Numbered from the stretch's first letter, positions 32,728 through 45,100 are shown. The stretch: DNA of 64,000 nt from Typhlomys cinereus (GCA_023101885.1 JALPQD010000053.1:8398979-8462978), one strand, 5' to 3'. Notes: generated by a model from the letters alone, not told the origin. A program made the numbers and translations.

Positions 32728-35000
32728 ATCAGCATGATAGCATGATGTAAAATTGTGGGAGACAAAGACTACTGTGGCCCCCAAATGGGTAGGAGATCAA
32801 GAGGACATCAAGGATACCTAAGTATATTACTTATTTTCTCATTATTGCAGCCAAATACTAACAAGAAGCAACTCAAGCTCAATGGTTGGGGCACAGTAAG
32901 AGGGGATATATATAATCCATCAGATTGGGAACAGCATAATGGTGTAGAAAAGCTCCCAGTTGGGGCAGCAAAAGAATGCAGCTGTTTTCTAGCCCACATC
33001 TCTGCAGAACAGGAAGCAGAGACCAGACAATAAGTGGGATTAGACTATGTATGTCAGGATCTACCTTCCCCTCCCGCCCCTATTATCTCCTTAAGTGAAG
33101 CCGGTCTGCCCTGTGGTTCTACAGCACCATCAACTGGGGACCAGGTGTGCAAACACAGGGGTTTATGGGCACGGATTACATAATCAGATGTAACGATTGG
33201 TGTTCAAGTTCTCTAATCTGTGTAGGGTGGAGAAGCCAAGATCAAGAGTTACCCAGTGGCAAATTCAAGCCCAGGTAAAAGGTTCCTACAAATAACCAAA
33301 ACCCCACCCAATAGCTAGTTTCCCATTTAGATTTCTTTCCTAGAGCTTCGGAGAGGGAAAAAAAAATTACTCAAAGCCAAACAACAAAAGATTCAATGCT
33401 GATTTTTGATAGTCAGAGAGCTGATCTTGAATGTCCCAGGGGCTTATACTTCATAGAAAAAGCATTCAGAAAAGACTTCCTCCATATTTTGCATCTGGAG
33501 AGGGAGGTCCCTTTGTGGAAGTGTTGAGTGACATCTCAGAGCTTATTTCTTTCCAGTAAAAGTGGAAAATATCAACTAAGGTTTCAAAGGAAAGGAAATG
33601 TAATGTATTTTCTCATCAAGTCTAGCATTATCTGTTTAGCAGGCAGGGCTTTAATCTCCAGCACAGTATTTTTCCATTGTATGACTCCGAGTGTGCCTTA
33701 AATCTGTCTCACTCTTTAAACTTCGCCTTTCTGAAATGAGAATGAGGTTTGCACAACTTATCTTCTTTTCTCATTTGTTTCCTCGATACTTTCGATTATC
33801 GCTCGCCAGAGGTTCTCTACAGGAGCTCACCATTTGCTTCTGCAAATATTGAATGTAACACAGATAAACGCTCTTTATGAGTGTGAATTCATTAATGACC
33901 TTGATAAAAAAAAATACCAACTTTCTGTGTCCGGCATCCTGGAAGGACTGAAATGATTCAGGGTTTATTGATATGAACATATAAATGAGAAAAGTGCAAT
34001 AATAAGTCTTTAAGAAAACTCATTAAAATTTTTTCAGTAAGAAGGAAAGCCAGAAATTTCTTCTCTAGGAGCTGAGATGGCAGTGAAACCACCATGTGTC
34101 CTTCCCTGAACCTACAAAATCATGGGACTGGTGCATCTTCAGTGGTCAGACTTCAAAAGCAGCCCATCACTCTAGAGATCTCAACAGAGATGTTTGAAGA
34201 CAAACAAGAGGAAGGAAAAACTCCATGGCCAAGAGGAATAAACTGAATCCTCGTGAAATGCATTAGAAAAGCATATGTCATTTGGATGTGTGAACCATGC
34301 AAACATAAAACTTGCAGAGGAAAAATATTGGCATCATCCTTTCAAAGAAATGTTCTCCAGGAAGCTCAAACTTTAGCAAGGGACTTCAAACACTGTTGGT
34401 ATCACCGGTGAGGTTATTGCGGTGATGGATACGGCTGTCTTGTTTTGTTTTCTTAGGTTGATTAGAATGAAACATTCAAACCACGTAGCCATCACTCTTG
34501 TTAATATTCCATGTTTGCCAATCACTTAATGAATATTCATTGACTAAAATTGTCTGTCAGCTTCAAATGAGGATGGCTTTCATACATGAGTTAATAATTT
34601 AGCCTCTGAGTCTCTTCCTATCTAAATTCATACATTAAAATTCTTGTCGTCCACATGGTACTCATGACTAGGTGAGATGAGGTGGCTTTCGGAAAAAATC
34701 ACCTGCACTGTCTCAATCACAGAGCACATACCACTTTCTGTATGTTTCTTTAGTTGCTATCAGTCATGTCCCCTCATCCTCCTCCTCCCCCCAGACAAGT
34801 CATGTCATGTGACCCTGTACTGCTCATTAAGAAACTATTTTCTCATTTCATCTTTTGAGCTTAATTTCTGTTTCCTTCTCGACCAATGTTGAGATCCACA
34901 ACATTTCTGAGAACAGCTTGTCCTTTGTCTCCTTTCGGTTCTGATTTTTATCTTTTTTTTTTTTTTTTTTTTACAATTTCTGATCTTTAATTTTGATCTT
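32728..35000. other. Long single-copy-looking block
   Basis: A possible MIR fragment at 33625-33740 ('gtatgactccgag', 'tttctgaaatgagaatgagg') is the only repeat suspected. T22-like run near 34950. No frame above 93 codons and no exon supported. Confidence 0.4.
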
Positions 35001-37170
35001 GTCCTGAAAGAGAGACTACTAAGTCTATAATTAGAAGGATGACACAATCAGCTTCCAGCCTTTTCGTGCGCCATATGATTAACTTATTGTTCACATGAAT
35101 TTGTCAGGAATTTTGAGCACATTCTCTTAATTAAATTGATCTTCCTACATAGCTTCGCAATGCTGCCTTTGCTTGCTGTCTTGCAGTAGGTCACATTCTC
35201 AAGTTAGCTGTTGCTTCACATGCAGGTCTGTGCCACGTGCCTTTCCCCATATCCACAGTGAGCTGATTTCAGTTCTATGCATGTGGCATTTTCTCAGTTT
35301 TCATATTCCTGAACCAACAGTTACTCCTTAAAAGCTGTGTGACTTGCTGATTCTGACTCCCATCTTTGATACTTTTTCGGTTCAACTACCCCATCACTGA
35401 AACCTTACTGTTCTAGTCCCTCCAAACTTTAGAGGAAAAAATGCTCTTCACAGCTGCATGAAGCTCTCAGTTACTTCATTATTACATGGCACTTTTCTTA
35501 GGGTGGCACCACACATATACTTATGTATCCCAGATAGGGATTCAATGACAGACCAAAGTAGAATTTGGAAAACCAGTACAGAACTTGGGAAACCAATGAG
35601 CTTATTGTAGCTACTTATAGGAGTATGGACAAGGGTTGCTTATATGGGCAGGGACAATCAGTAATAGCTGTATTGCAGGAAAACCTAACTCAACAAGAAT
35701 GAGACTCATAGAAGCTGTAGCCCTGGGGTCACCATGTCATCTGCTACCTGCTTGACCTTGGAGTCTTCTCTACATGCTGAGCTGACTGGGGAAGTCTCCT
35801 TCCCAGCACTATTACTGCTTTCTTTATCTAGGGAGACTTTACCCTTTTCCCCTACCAGTCCTCTAAGTTTCAGGAACTTCCTGAGACTCATGAGCTGTTT
35901 ACTTTCTCAGTCTCATGGGCTTCCTTTTAGGATAGAATGTTCCAAATTTGTTACACCACATCCTCCTTAGGATAGGCCACAAAAAAAAAATCAAGATGGT
36001 TTGGGGTTGCAAAAATGCCATACAAGAATCCTTTCTTTTATTGTCGAGATCAACCTAAGAATAGCCAGGAGAGAAAAATCCAAGAAACTAATGAAATAAT
36101 GGAAGCTGAATATCAACTCATGAAGAAACAAAACAGTAAACCCAAACAAGGGGAGTTCTTAGCTTGGATTTATTGAAAGGATTGAGATGGTTCTGTGGTA
36201 GGCAGGAGGCAGAACTCTGATGAGATGTCATAACATTAGGGTGTTAGGGGATGGAAATTACATTTCAGCAGCCATCACAGTGGGAAGTTCACTGCATACC
36301 GAATTTGGAGTGATTCATGTCTGGAGCAGGGTGTAGATAAGCCTGAGGGTTGGAGGGTGAGGTTGCTATACTCGGGCAGCCTCCTCACACACCTGTTTTC
36401 CATCCCTAGCATGTGGTGAAGACGTGGTGACATTATTCTCTGCTTTGGAAAAACTCTCGGCTGATTTGCAACAGGTCTTCTTGGTGTCAGATTAGGGGTC
36501 TATGTCAGCTTCAATTCATGTGAAGTCTCTGGGGATACGTGGGTAACAGAAAGGCTTTCTATTCTTAGGTAATTTCATCTTTTTCTGAATTGGGATTGAT
36601 CCGTGAAAAAGGAGGACATTGCTTTTGCCATTTAGAAAAAAAAGTCTCTAAAAATTTTCACCTTCCTTTACTTTACCAACTCTTTCCCTCATTTGTAATA
36701 TTTTACTTTGGTTTTATTTAAACTTAATCTTGCCATGATTAGATTCCTGTCAATCATAATGCCCTGGTGGCAGTGATGTTGATGGGTTCTGCTAAACCAC
36801 AAACCCCTTTTTATAAATGACACATATTTAAGGGGAACATGTCACCTTTAAGAACCTAAAACGAGTGGACAAATGTTTCTTTAAGTGAAGCTAATTGCAT
36901 GGAATATTTTATGATATTTCCATGGAAAATGTTACAGGACATCCCTAGAGGATTTCAGGGAGCTTTTATAGCTATTTCCTGCTCCATCGGCATTTTACAG
37001 AATCCGGTGGAAAACAGGGGTACGTTAGTCAGTTTCTCTTGGTTAAGAGGGTCCCCAAAGCTCATAGGCTTGGGAAAATGGTCCTGGATGATGCTAGGAA
37101 CTATTGTCACAATTTAAGGCCACAGAGCTTATGACTGGCATGGCAAAGAGATCTTAAGACAGCCACCTAG
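35001..37170. other. Mostly single-copy-looking block
   Basis: 35560-35720 has words common in rodent interspersed repeats ('aaccaatgagcttattgtagctacttataggag'), family unresolved. 36560-37020 is AT-rich and repeat-free and could be conserved non-coding DNA. No exon supported. Confidence 0.4.
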
Positions 37171-37180
37171 AGGAATGAAT

Positions 37181-37326
37181 TCCTTCCTTCCTTCTTTCTC
37201 TCTCTCTTTCTTTCTCTCTCTCTCTCTTTCTTTCTCTCTTCTCTCTTTCTTTCTTTTTCTCTTCTCTCTTTCTCTGTTTCTTTCTTTGTCTTTCTCTTTC
37301 TTTGTCTTTCTCTTTCTTTGTCTTTC

Positions 37327-37398
<72 letters not shown>

Positions 37399-37425
37399 TC
37401 CCTTTTGCTTGCTCTCTTGCTTGCT
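37181..37425. repeat. (TTTC)n/(CT)n pyrimidine microsatellite
   Basis: Perfect (TTTC)n core at about 37328-37400, flanked by CT- and TTTC-variants. The Lys/Glu/Arg-rich 126-codon minus frame here is a repeat artefact. Confidence 0.95.
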
Positions 37426-37600
37426 GTTCTAGCTTTCTTTTTGTCTCTCCCTTTATTTTCATCAAATAAGCCTTACATACTACCTGTTTTCTTACAACCC
37501 TCAAAGAAAAGACCATGATACACACTGTCACCAATAATACACATTCCTTTAATACTTGTGTGATTGAGAAATTCTATATGTTAACAATGGCAAATTTAAG

Positions 37601-37652
<52 letters not shown>

Positions 37653-37674
37653 GTCTGTCTGTCTATCTATCTAT
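37601..37674. repeat. (TCTA)n with (TCTG)3
   Basis: Tetranucleotide repeat of the type also seen at 8820. A short (CT)n/(CCCT)n run follows at 37759-37790. Confidence 0.95.
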
Positions 37675-38104
37675 CAACTCTCATGTAGGATGAAGCTGGC
37701 TCCTTTGAGTGATTATACACTGAGTGAGAGGAATACTAAGTCCCTAAGAATCATTTAATCTCTCTCTCTCTCCCTCCCTCCCTCCCCCTTCTCTCTTATC
37801 TTTTGCCTTGAAGGTAAAGAGCTTCACTGAAAATACATTTGCATAGGCTTCCCATATTATTTACCTACTCAGCATTCACATAAAATGTGGATGGGTTTTC
37901 CCTAAAGCTAGAAATTCCTGTGACTTGAGTTCTTGCTGATATTGGAGGGCATCTCTGATGGGGCATGCATATCTCTGCGGCACGACCTTTGAAGGAAGTA
38001 ATAGAATTCACAGACATTTTATGCTACTCCAACTAGAATGAACACTTGGACACTAAGTCACATAGTTTAACAGCAGCTCAAGGGTGCATCTTTCAGAGGA
38101 GCTA

Positions 38105-38485
38105 TGGGTTAGATCTTGAATGTCTTCCAAAGGTTCATATGTTGGGGGTTTGACCCACAGACTTTGTTATTATTGGGAAATGATTGAACAATTAGTCTAC
38201 AGAGCCTTGTGGACGGAAGTGAGGTCATTGGGGTGGTGCCACTGAAGGAGTTGCTGAGCTCCCAGGTTATTCCTCTTTTCGCTCTTTGCTCACTGGATGC
38301 TGTCAGGTGAGCAACTTTACTACCGCTCACTTTCTGATATTATGCCTTTTCACAAGCCCAAAAGCAATGGGACCAACTGACATTCAGACAGACACCTCAG
38401 AAACCACGAGGAAAGATAAGATTTCCTTCACGTAAGATGATTTTCTCAAGCATTTTGTCACAGTAACAGCAATCTGACCATTACG
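38105..38485 (+). mobile_element. LTR, family D, near complete
   Basis: Start GGGTTAGATCTTGAATGTC, 'aaaggttcatatgttgg', 'gaagtgaggtcattggggtggtgcc', 'gctttttca'-type 3' part, 'gcaatctgaccattacg' end. MaLR/ERVL outline. Sister of 15330-15650. Confidence 0.55.
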
Positions 38486-38765
38486 AGGCAGCAGTCTTAT
38501 GTGGTTTACTGTTGGACCAAGGATACAATTTGGGGGAAGATGCTTAAATCTAAATTTTTGTATTTTTTAAATGCATAGGATAATCTTTCTGGAAGCCTCT
38601 CAGCAAAAGGATAGATATCAAAGTACTCATACGGAGAAATGGGTTCTAGGTTTTTCCTATCAATAATTCATCATGGAAGGAGAAAGATCTCCAGAGGCTT
38701 CATATTTGCCAGAGAGATTACTGAAGGTGAATATTGAATGTGGGACATGGTCTTTTGAAGCTACT

Positions 38766-39180
38766 CTGCATGCTGCTGATAAATTAATGACTAAATAGCT
38801 TAAGGGAACACAGAGGTTTTATTCTTATTTATGGTTTTGGTTACAGTTCAGAATCCAATTTGGCAGAAGTGTTCATACCAACACCAGTACCTGAAGGAAC
38901 TGGCCACACCATATTGACAGGAATTTGTGAAAGAGTGGTAAAACTTCATATTATATACTATGAGTCTGCAAATGCATGCTAGCCAGCTTATTGAACCAGC
39001 TTCTTCCCTCTTATCTACCTGTATAGGGAATGATCCCAGCCAATGTGGCCTGGGCCTTTCCACCTCAATTAGATTTTCTCTTACAGTCTTGTTTAAGGTT
39101 TATCTTAAACACCAATTCTTCATAGATATCCCCAAGGCTTCAGACTTCAATTGGCAAGTTGATACCTGTATGTAACAAGT
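38766..39180 (-). mobile_element. Solo LTR, family A, copy 4 (most diverged)
   Basis: 'ctgctgataaattaatgac', 'agcttaagggaacac', 'ggttacagttcagaatcc', 'aactggccacacca', 'ggcaagttgatacctgtatg' align with 16775-17190. Confidence 0.55.
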
Positions 39181-39184
39181 ATAG

Positions 39185-39465
39185 GAGCTATTTTCTTCAA
39201 TGGTATACCCTACTGATATATGATTCATGCTACAGCAAGTTCTTGGGCACTTGCCATCAAAGGCAATCCAGATGATCTCAGTGGACCATACACACAGAAA
39301 GACATGAAAGTAAGCAGAAGACTGGTGAGAAGGAAGAAGGTTTGCAAGAAAGAAGGAGGGAAAATGGAATTGAACAAGGAATGAAAATGAGATCAATTTA
39401 TTGTATTCATGTATGAAACTCTGAAAGAATAAAATAAATAAAAATAACTGCCTTAAAAAGAAGAA
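39185..39465 (+). mobile_element. LINE-1 3' terminus with A-rich tail
   Basis: Ends 'ttcatgtatgaaactctgaaagaataaaataaataaaaat' (39404-39446), the pattern of rodent L1 3' ends, preceded by a purine-rich stretch. Confidence 0.55.
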
Positions 39466-39815
39466 ATGAGTTCTAGTTCTGGCTTCATCTTTTTAAAAAA
39501 AGTTTAACTTTTTTTATTATTATTATTTCCACGCATACAAACTTAACAGGTACACTGGTCCCCTCCCTCCCTCCGACTCCCCCGACTCCCCTGTTCCCCT
39601 CTCCCCTCTCCCCTCCCTCCCCATCCCCCAGTGCCTCCCCCCCCCCCGCAAACACCGGAGCATCCTTTAATGTGCATGTTTGGGTTCATCTTTAACTACA
39701 TGAGTTTGGACAAGGCATGTTGTCTCTTTGGGTTTCTGGTTCTTTACTTGATACAGGAGAATCATCATTACATGACCTTTAAGATCCCTACTAGGGCCAT
39801 AGGTCCGGTAGTGTA
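39461..39815 (+). mobile_element. MIR, split by an L1 3' end
   Basis: 'gagttctagttctggcttcatc' continues, after the insertion, with 'tttaactacatgagtttggacaagg', 'ttgtctctttgggtttctgg' and 'acaggagaatcatcattacatgacc', matching MIR order (variable/diverged). Confidence 0.55.
39493..39680 (-). mobile_element. LINE-1 3' end inserted in a MIR
   Basis: T-rich start (reversed poly(A)), 'cacgcatacaaacttaacagg', C-rich tract, 'ccggagcatcctttaatgtg'. Flanks tggcttcatcttt (39480-39492) and tgggttcatcttt (39681-39693) agree at 12 of 13 bases and are the TSD. Confidence 0.75.
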
Positions 39816-39957
39816 AGAAGACCTTCACAGAAACATGGGCTCAACCAAGACAATTCCCCATGCGACCTTTTTAAAATAAATTATGGTCAACACATGGCTA
39901 GAAATTTTGGGGCATATGAAGATAGATACTTAATAAACGAACTCCCAAATTGGGGTC

Positions 39958-40311
39958 TTTCATGGTTTGAAATGTGTCCCCCACAGTCTCATGTGTTTGG
40001 GAAGGTCATGGCACCTTTAGTAGATGGAGCCTTGCTGGAGAAAGGCGGTCACAAAGGGTGGGCCTTGAAGTGGATCAGTCCCACCCTACCTTTTGGAGAA
40101 GTTTGATTTTGCAGCAAGGAGCATTGCAGCTCTCAGCTTTGAGGATGGGATGACCTAGGCCTCCTCCAGTTTCTGCTCCAGCCGTGGTGTGTCTGCCATG
40201 AAAGACTGTATCTCCCTCTAGAACCATAAGCTGAACAAATCTTCCTTTCTCCATTAAGTTGCTTGACTTTGGATGTTCTCTCACAGCCACAGGTAAGAGT
40301 AACCAGTACCC
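39958..40311 (+). mobile_element. Solo LTR, family B
   Basis: TTTCATGGTTTGAAATGTGTCC start, 'cacagtctcatgtgtttggg', 'tggagccttgctgg', 'gaccataagctgaacaaat' (variant AATAAA region), 'gccacaggtaagagtaacc' end. It is the inverse-orientation counterpart of 43222-43577. A clear TSD is not seen. Confidence 0.7.
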
Positions 40312-40399
40312 AGTCCATCGAGTCGATGTAGTAAATGTGTGTATCTGATTGGATGAAACTTCCTTCTTGTGAACCTTGTTTCTGTGTCTGTCAAGTAGG

Positions 40400-40820
40400 G
40401 CAAACATCCTGGCCTTTTGGCATTTCAGGAGACAGACATGGGATGTGACCAGTGAAGATCCATCCTACATGACACGACACATCATGTAGCAAGGTCACTC
40501 TCTCCACTTTTCCCCATCATGGTGAGCCTAACGGGCTCTGTTTGCCAATATGAACTGAGTCCAGCTTCCTTTTGTAAACTAACCCTTCTATAGATGCTTG
40601 GGATGCCACCAGTAGTCACCTGCTCTGGATAAAAGCCATTCTCTTTATTAGAGTGACTTTTTAATCCCAGGCATTTCTGCCATGGGAAAACTTTATCAGC
40701 ACCATTGGCAGTAGAATTCTATGGGTCTGAGGAATTTCCTAACTCTGAAGTGAATCTGACTGAGTGACATGATAGAAATTTCAGTAGCAGTGACTCCTGA
40801 GGTCTTACAATAACTTTCCA
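40400..40820. other. Single-copy-looking DNA
   Basis: No feature recognised. Confidence 0.35.
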
Positions 40821-40821
40821 G

Positions 40822-40950
40822 GTCATGGATCTCCATGACCACCATCAGGAAATGCAGTCTCAGGAGCATGCCTTTGCTGCAAGCAGTCTTCAGCTCTCAG
40901 CTTCCAAGATGTCTGCGGTGACTTAGCCTCCTCCAGCTTTGGCCAGGGTT
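40822..40950 (+). mobile_element. Family B LTR fragment with internal deletion
   Basis: It begins like the family start (GGTCATGG), then jumps to the middle of the LTR. The 77 bp at 40870-40946 are identical to the reverse complement of 43356-43432. Confidence 0.65.
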
Positions 40951-41284
40951 CTGATTGGACACCTGTATTAGAAATGCCCATATGGCTCCATAGTGGCAGA
41001 ATGGGAAACACTATCCAAAAATCTAAAAGGAATAGGAGACAAGAGGATGGGGAAACCAAGAAAAGTGGAGAGGAAGTAATAAGAGATGAAAAAGGAGAGC
41101 TGGGATGGACGTCAGTTATTTTACAGTCTGTCAGTTTCTTTACTCTGACACAGTAGAAGCAGGATTTAATTAACACGGAATCACTTCCAAAACACAGACT
41201 TCCTAAAGTGCAGAAGAGTCTATTTGTGTTCTGAGCCAGTCATGTGGAAGTGTCCACAAACTCTGAATCTGTTACCTGGATCCA

Positions 41285-41455
41285 CGGTCTGGGTGCATAA
41301 GAATCCCTGAGGACGAAGATAGCTGTTCTGTTTCGTTTAGACTTGGGCTTAGACTTGCATGGACTAAATCACACTCCACGGAATCTGCATTTTTAAACCA
41401 AACCCTAATAATAGTACCAGTTGACTCTAATGTCACTGTTTCAAGAATATAAAAT
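41285..41455 (+). mobile_element. MER5-like hAT-Charlie fragment
   Basis: 'gtgcataagaatccctgagga', 'cacactccacggaatctgcattttta', 'gactctaatgtcactgtttcaagaa' follow the MER5A pattern (non-autonomous DNA transposon). No terminal repeat kept intact. Confidence 0.45.
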
Positions 41456-41514
41456 GTGTTGTGTCTTCTTTCAAATGGAGCCGCTGGCAAAACAAAACAA
41501 AATAAAACTTAAAT

Positions 41515-41760
41515 TTTCAAAATTATTTTAATGTTTCATTCATGAATACAGTGAGTTTATGATATTTCCACATCTTAATCTCCAGTTCCATCTTCCTTTC
41601 CCACCCCACTACAACCATTTTTTCCCTGCCAGTCATTCCTATTTTCTCCTCTTCCTCCTCCTCCTCTTCTTCCTTCTCCTCCTCTTCTTCCACCTCCTCC
41701 TCTTCCTCCTCCTCTTCTCCCTCCTTCTTCTTTAATGTTCTGGGTTTATGTAATATCAGT
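41515..41760 (-). mobile_element. LINE-1 3' end with (TCC)n tract
   Basis: 'ttcattcatgaatacagtgagtttatga', 'tttccacatcttaatc' is a reverse L1 3' UTR pattern; the TCC/TTC tract at 41645-41735 is the pyrimidine part. The poly-Glu frame on the minus strand is a repeat artefact. Confidence 0.5.
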
Positions 41761-41769
41761 TCTTCAGGG

Positions 41770-43050
41770 AAAAAATATAACCCCAACCATACCACCATGT
41801 TCACCTGGAGATCATACGTTAACATGTGTGAGACACTGCATGATATGATGCTAATTACCAGTCGGGAGAGCATACACAGTGACCTTCACATTTGAGATTT
41901 TGTCTCCTCTTAGACTGGCAGAAGAATCTCATTAAAGGAAAAAGCAAACACAGGCATTTTTCATCCTTAGATCATGTGTAAGATATTACACCTGGCGTAG
42001 CCACATGCAGACCAAACAAAGGCACTGGTGTAACCAGGACAGATGGGAAAATTCCGCTACTGACCATCATACATCTTACATGGATTCAGACCTCCGTCTT
42101 TCCCTATGTGTATGCATGTGCCATCTACTGATTTCAGTCTGTGTGCTTGCTTTAATCTTCATGTCCCCTCACCCCAGCATACCACAGTTTCCGAATGGCC
42201 ATAATTCAACACAGAATGTCCTCAGAGAAGTTTGACATGGTAGTTTGTCAAAGTGGTCCCACCTGTCTTCTTGTCTCTGGGAGCTGGAGCGACACCAGAC
42301 ACAAATGTCCTTTTGGAATGATGACGTGTTCCACTGTGACTCTTTCTTTCCATTGACTGTGCTATGCTTGATGTGCACAAGAGACAGAACTGTAGCCAAC
42401 CCACAGCTGCTTATAGGGCGTGTACTGTCGTTCTGATCAAATTCCTGGACTGTCATCTACCATCTATCACAAGTGTCTGTCTTCAAAGGGATACTAGGAA
42501 AATAAACTTTGACTTTTGCAAGCAAAATGAACAGAGAATTGGTTCAATGATATGAATCCTATTAATTATGCAACTCTTTTGGAGAAGAGATAGAAGTCTG
42601 CTCTGTGTTTGGTAACACTAAAGAATTTAACAATTTACCTCCTGACTGAAAACATAGCCACGTGCTCATGGATGTGGTCTGAGGAATGTCTTTGAGGGCA
42701 TTTAGGCAGAGCAAAGACCCTAACCTTTTCAATGCTATCTCCTCCTTGGTCATGTTTGTAAAATGCCTCATTGATACCTTCCGTTGTTTGCAAAATAAAC
42801 AGGTCACTAGAGGAAGAATGTATCTTTTCTATTTTCTTTATATGTACAGCTTTGCTTCAAAAAGGTATTAGACAACTAGCCAAAATGCACACCAAAGAAG
42901 AGTTATACCAGTGAAAGGGTTTGTTGGAATTTCGAAAGTTTTTGTGTTTGCAAAAGTAAGCTTTTGGGTGATGATTATAATTATTCTAGCTGGATGAAAC
43001 TGAATTTTAATATAATGAGAATATTTTATCACTGACTTTTTTTTAAATAA
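41770..43050. other. Single-copy-looking block
   Basis: Several overlapping 60-95 codon frames on both strands around 42169-42456 show no domain. No exon supported. Confidence 0.35.
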
Positions 43051-43058
43051 GAAAACTT

Positions 43059-43221
43059 GGGTTGGAGAGATAGCTGCAGTCTTGCAAGCACAAGGCTCTG
43101 AGTTCAATCTCCAGGGTCCATGTAAAAAGAGTTGTGTATGGTGATGCATGTTTGTAATCTCAGTTCTGGGGAACAGGGGGGTGATGGAGTGGGAGGCCAG
43201 CCAGAATAATCTAATGGACAC
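43059..43221 (+). mobile_element. B3 SINE, left half (split by LTR)
   Basis: Head GGGTTGGAGAGATAGCTGCAG, 'tccagggtccatgtaaaaag', 'gtaatctcagttctgggg', 'gggaggccagcc'. Continues at 43578. Confidence 0.75.
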
Positions 43222-43577
43222 TGTAACAGTTACTCTTAACTAATGCTGTGAGAGAACACTCAAAGTCAATCAACTTAAGGGAGAAAGGGAGGTTTATTCA
43301 GCTTACGGTTCCAGAGGGAAGGTACAGTCTCTCAAAGCAGAGGCGGCATGGCTGGCTGGCCAAAGCTGGAGGAGGCTAAGTCACCGCAGACATCTTGGAA
43401 GCTGAGAGCTGAAGACTGCTTGCAGCAAAGGCAGACTTCTCCTGGAGGTAGGGTGGGACTAATCCATCTCAAGGCCCACCCCTTGTGACTGCCTTCTCCA
43501 GCAAGGCTCCACTTCTCAAGGTGCCATGACCTTGCCAAACACATGAGACTGTGGGGAACACATTTCAAACCATGACA
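43222..43577 (-). mobile_element. Solo LTR, family B, complete, perfect TSD
   Basis: 356 bp bounded by TG...CA, with TSD gacac (43217-43221 and 43578-43582). AATAAA reads on the minus strand at the TTTATT near 43292. It interrupts a B3 SINE. Good preservation makes it the reference copy for the family in this window. ERVL/MaLR class inferred from 5-bp TSD and termini. Confidence 0.85.
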
Positions 43578-43740
43578 GACACATTCCAGGCCAGCGAGAG
43601 ACCCTATCTCAAAAAAAAAAAAAGATAATATAGCTGAAGAGTTATAACTGAGTCTGTCTTTGGCCTCCACACGCACTTGGGCACTCACTCACCTCTGAGC
43701 ATTTATGCTCCTGCACACCCAGCATACGCACAGAGAATGA
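43578..43740 (+). mobile_element. B3 SINE, right half
   Basis: 'cattccaggccagcgagagaccctatctcaaaaa', 'ttggcctccacacgcac', 'ctcctgcacaccca' complete the B3 started at 43059. Confidence 0.7.
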
Positions 43741-43744
43741 TAAA

Positions 43745-44600
43745 AGTAAGAAAAGTTAATCTGAGCACTAATTTTAGACACATCTGAAGGTCACTATTCT
43801 ATGTATGCAAATATGGAAGATTTTTTTTAGGGGTGTGAGGAGTTGTCTTTATTTATTTAGTGACTTTCAAAGCTTAGAAAATGTGAACATTAACATGCCT
43901 TATGCTATCTTCATCAGTGTGGAAGAGTTCTGACACTTTCATTGTAAAAGTTGCTTTAGTTTGGTTTCGAAGCCAAAAAAGAAAAGGTCAGATGCGGGCT
44001 ATGGTCTCCCGTCACACCCCCTTTTAGATATTGTCTTCCGCTAACCAATGCCAAATCTGTAAGCTGCAGGCACATACCTACCTGACACAGTGGGTGATAT
44101 TGATCCTCACTGAGCAAGTTGGGGGACTCTTAGGTAACAGGTTTGAGTACCTGGGGGTAAATTGGATGGACTTGAGGAGCTAAACACATAACAGAGTCCA
44201 AGACCTTAGGTGTATGCATACAAACCCAAATCCTTACAGGGAAGGCTATATGCAGAGAAGAGCAGACCATGTGTTAGTTCTACACAAGTTTTAAACAAAT
44301 CTCCATAAACTTGCTGGCTTAGGACCACGCATGCTTCTGGCCTCGCTCTTCCGATGGGCTGAGTCAGAGCTTTGCTGTCAACTGTGCTTAGGCGAACTTT
44401 CTACTGAAGAGAAGTGAGACACCCCGAGGGCACTTGCATACTTCATATTTCTGGAACACCACTCTTTCCAAACCCCCTTTTTTCTTCCCCGCTTGTCTTG
44501 TGCTTCCTTTTCATAGTTGTAGTTAGCAGAAGCTGCTAAACTAAGCGCCATCTCCGAAGTACTTATATCTTAAATCTGTGGGAGGCGCAGAAAAGCCCAG
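43745..44600. other. Single-copy-looking DNA
   Basis: No feature recognised apart from a T-run near 43820. Confidence 0.35.
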
Positions 44601-44633
44601 GAAGCAGATTGCCTGCTATAAGGACTGATACAC

Positions 44634-45100
44634 AGACACACACACACACACACACATACACACACACACATGCACGCACACACACACATACAGAGTTGCA
44701 CATACAGATATATGAACACATACCCACAGTCATACAGGCACACAAACACACAGAAATGCACATATACCCAAAGACATGTACACACACCGACATACACAGG
44801 TGTATACACAGACACGTGAGCATATATACAGCCATACAGAAACATAGACATGCATATAGAGACATCCACACACAATACATGTACACACACAGACTGTCAT
44901 ACAAGGGCACACATACACACAGATATGCACACCTATACACATATATTCATGCACACATGCATGCATACAAACACGTATACAGACATGCCCATATTTCAAC
45001 ATGCAGATACGACCATGCACTGAGACGGACATACACACATACACACAGCTATGTGCAGAGGCACAGATATGCACACATACACACAATCACGCACATGTGC
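44634..45100. repeat. CA/ACAC-ATA imperfect repeat, about 470 bp
   Basis: Starts as (CA)n and decays to ACACAT/ACAGAT variants. Frames of 106-183 codons in both directions are read from the repeat (His/Thr/Tyr or Cys/Val rich) and are not genes. Confidence 0.9.

Noticed and set aside
37154..37534. Lys/Glu/Arg-rich 126-codon minus frame
   Set aside because: Reverse reading of the TTTC microsatellite.
37601..37674. CRISPR-like array
   Set aside because: Tandem tetranucleotides without spacers, in a mammalian genome.
41523..41873. Poly-Glu minus frame of 116 codons
   Set aside because: Reverse reading of the TCC/TTC tract of an L1 3' end.
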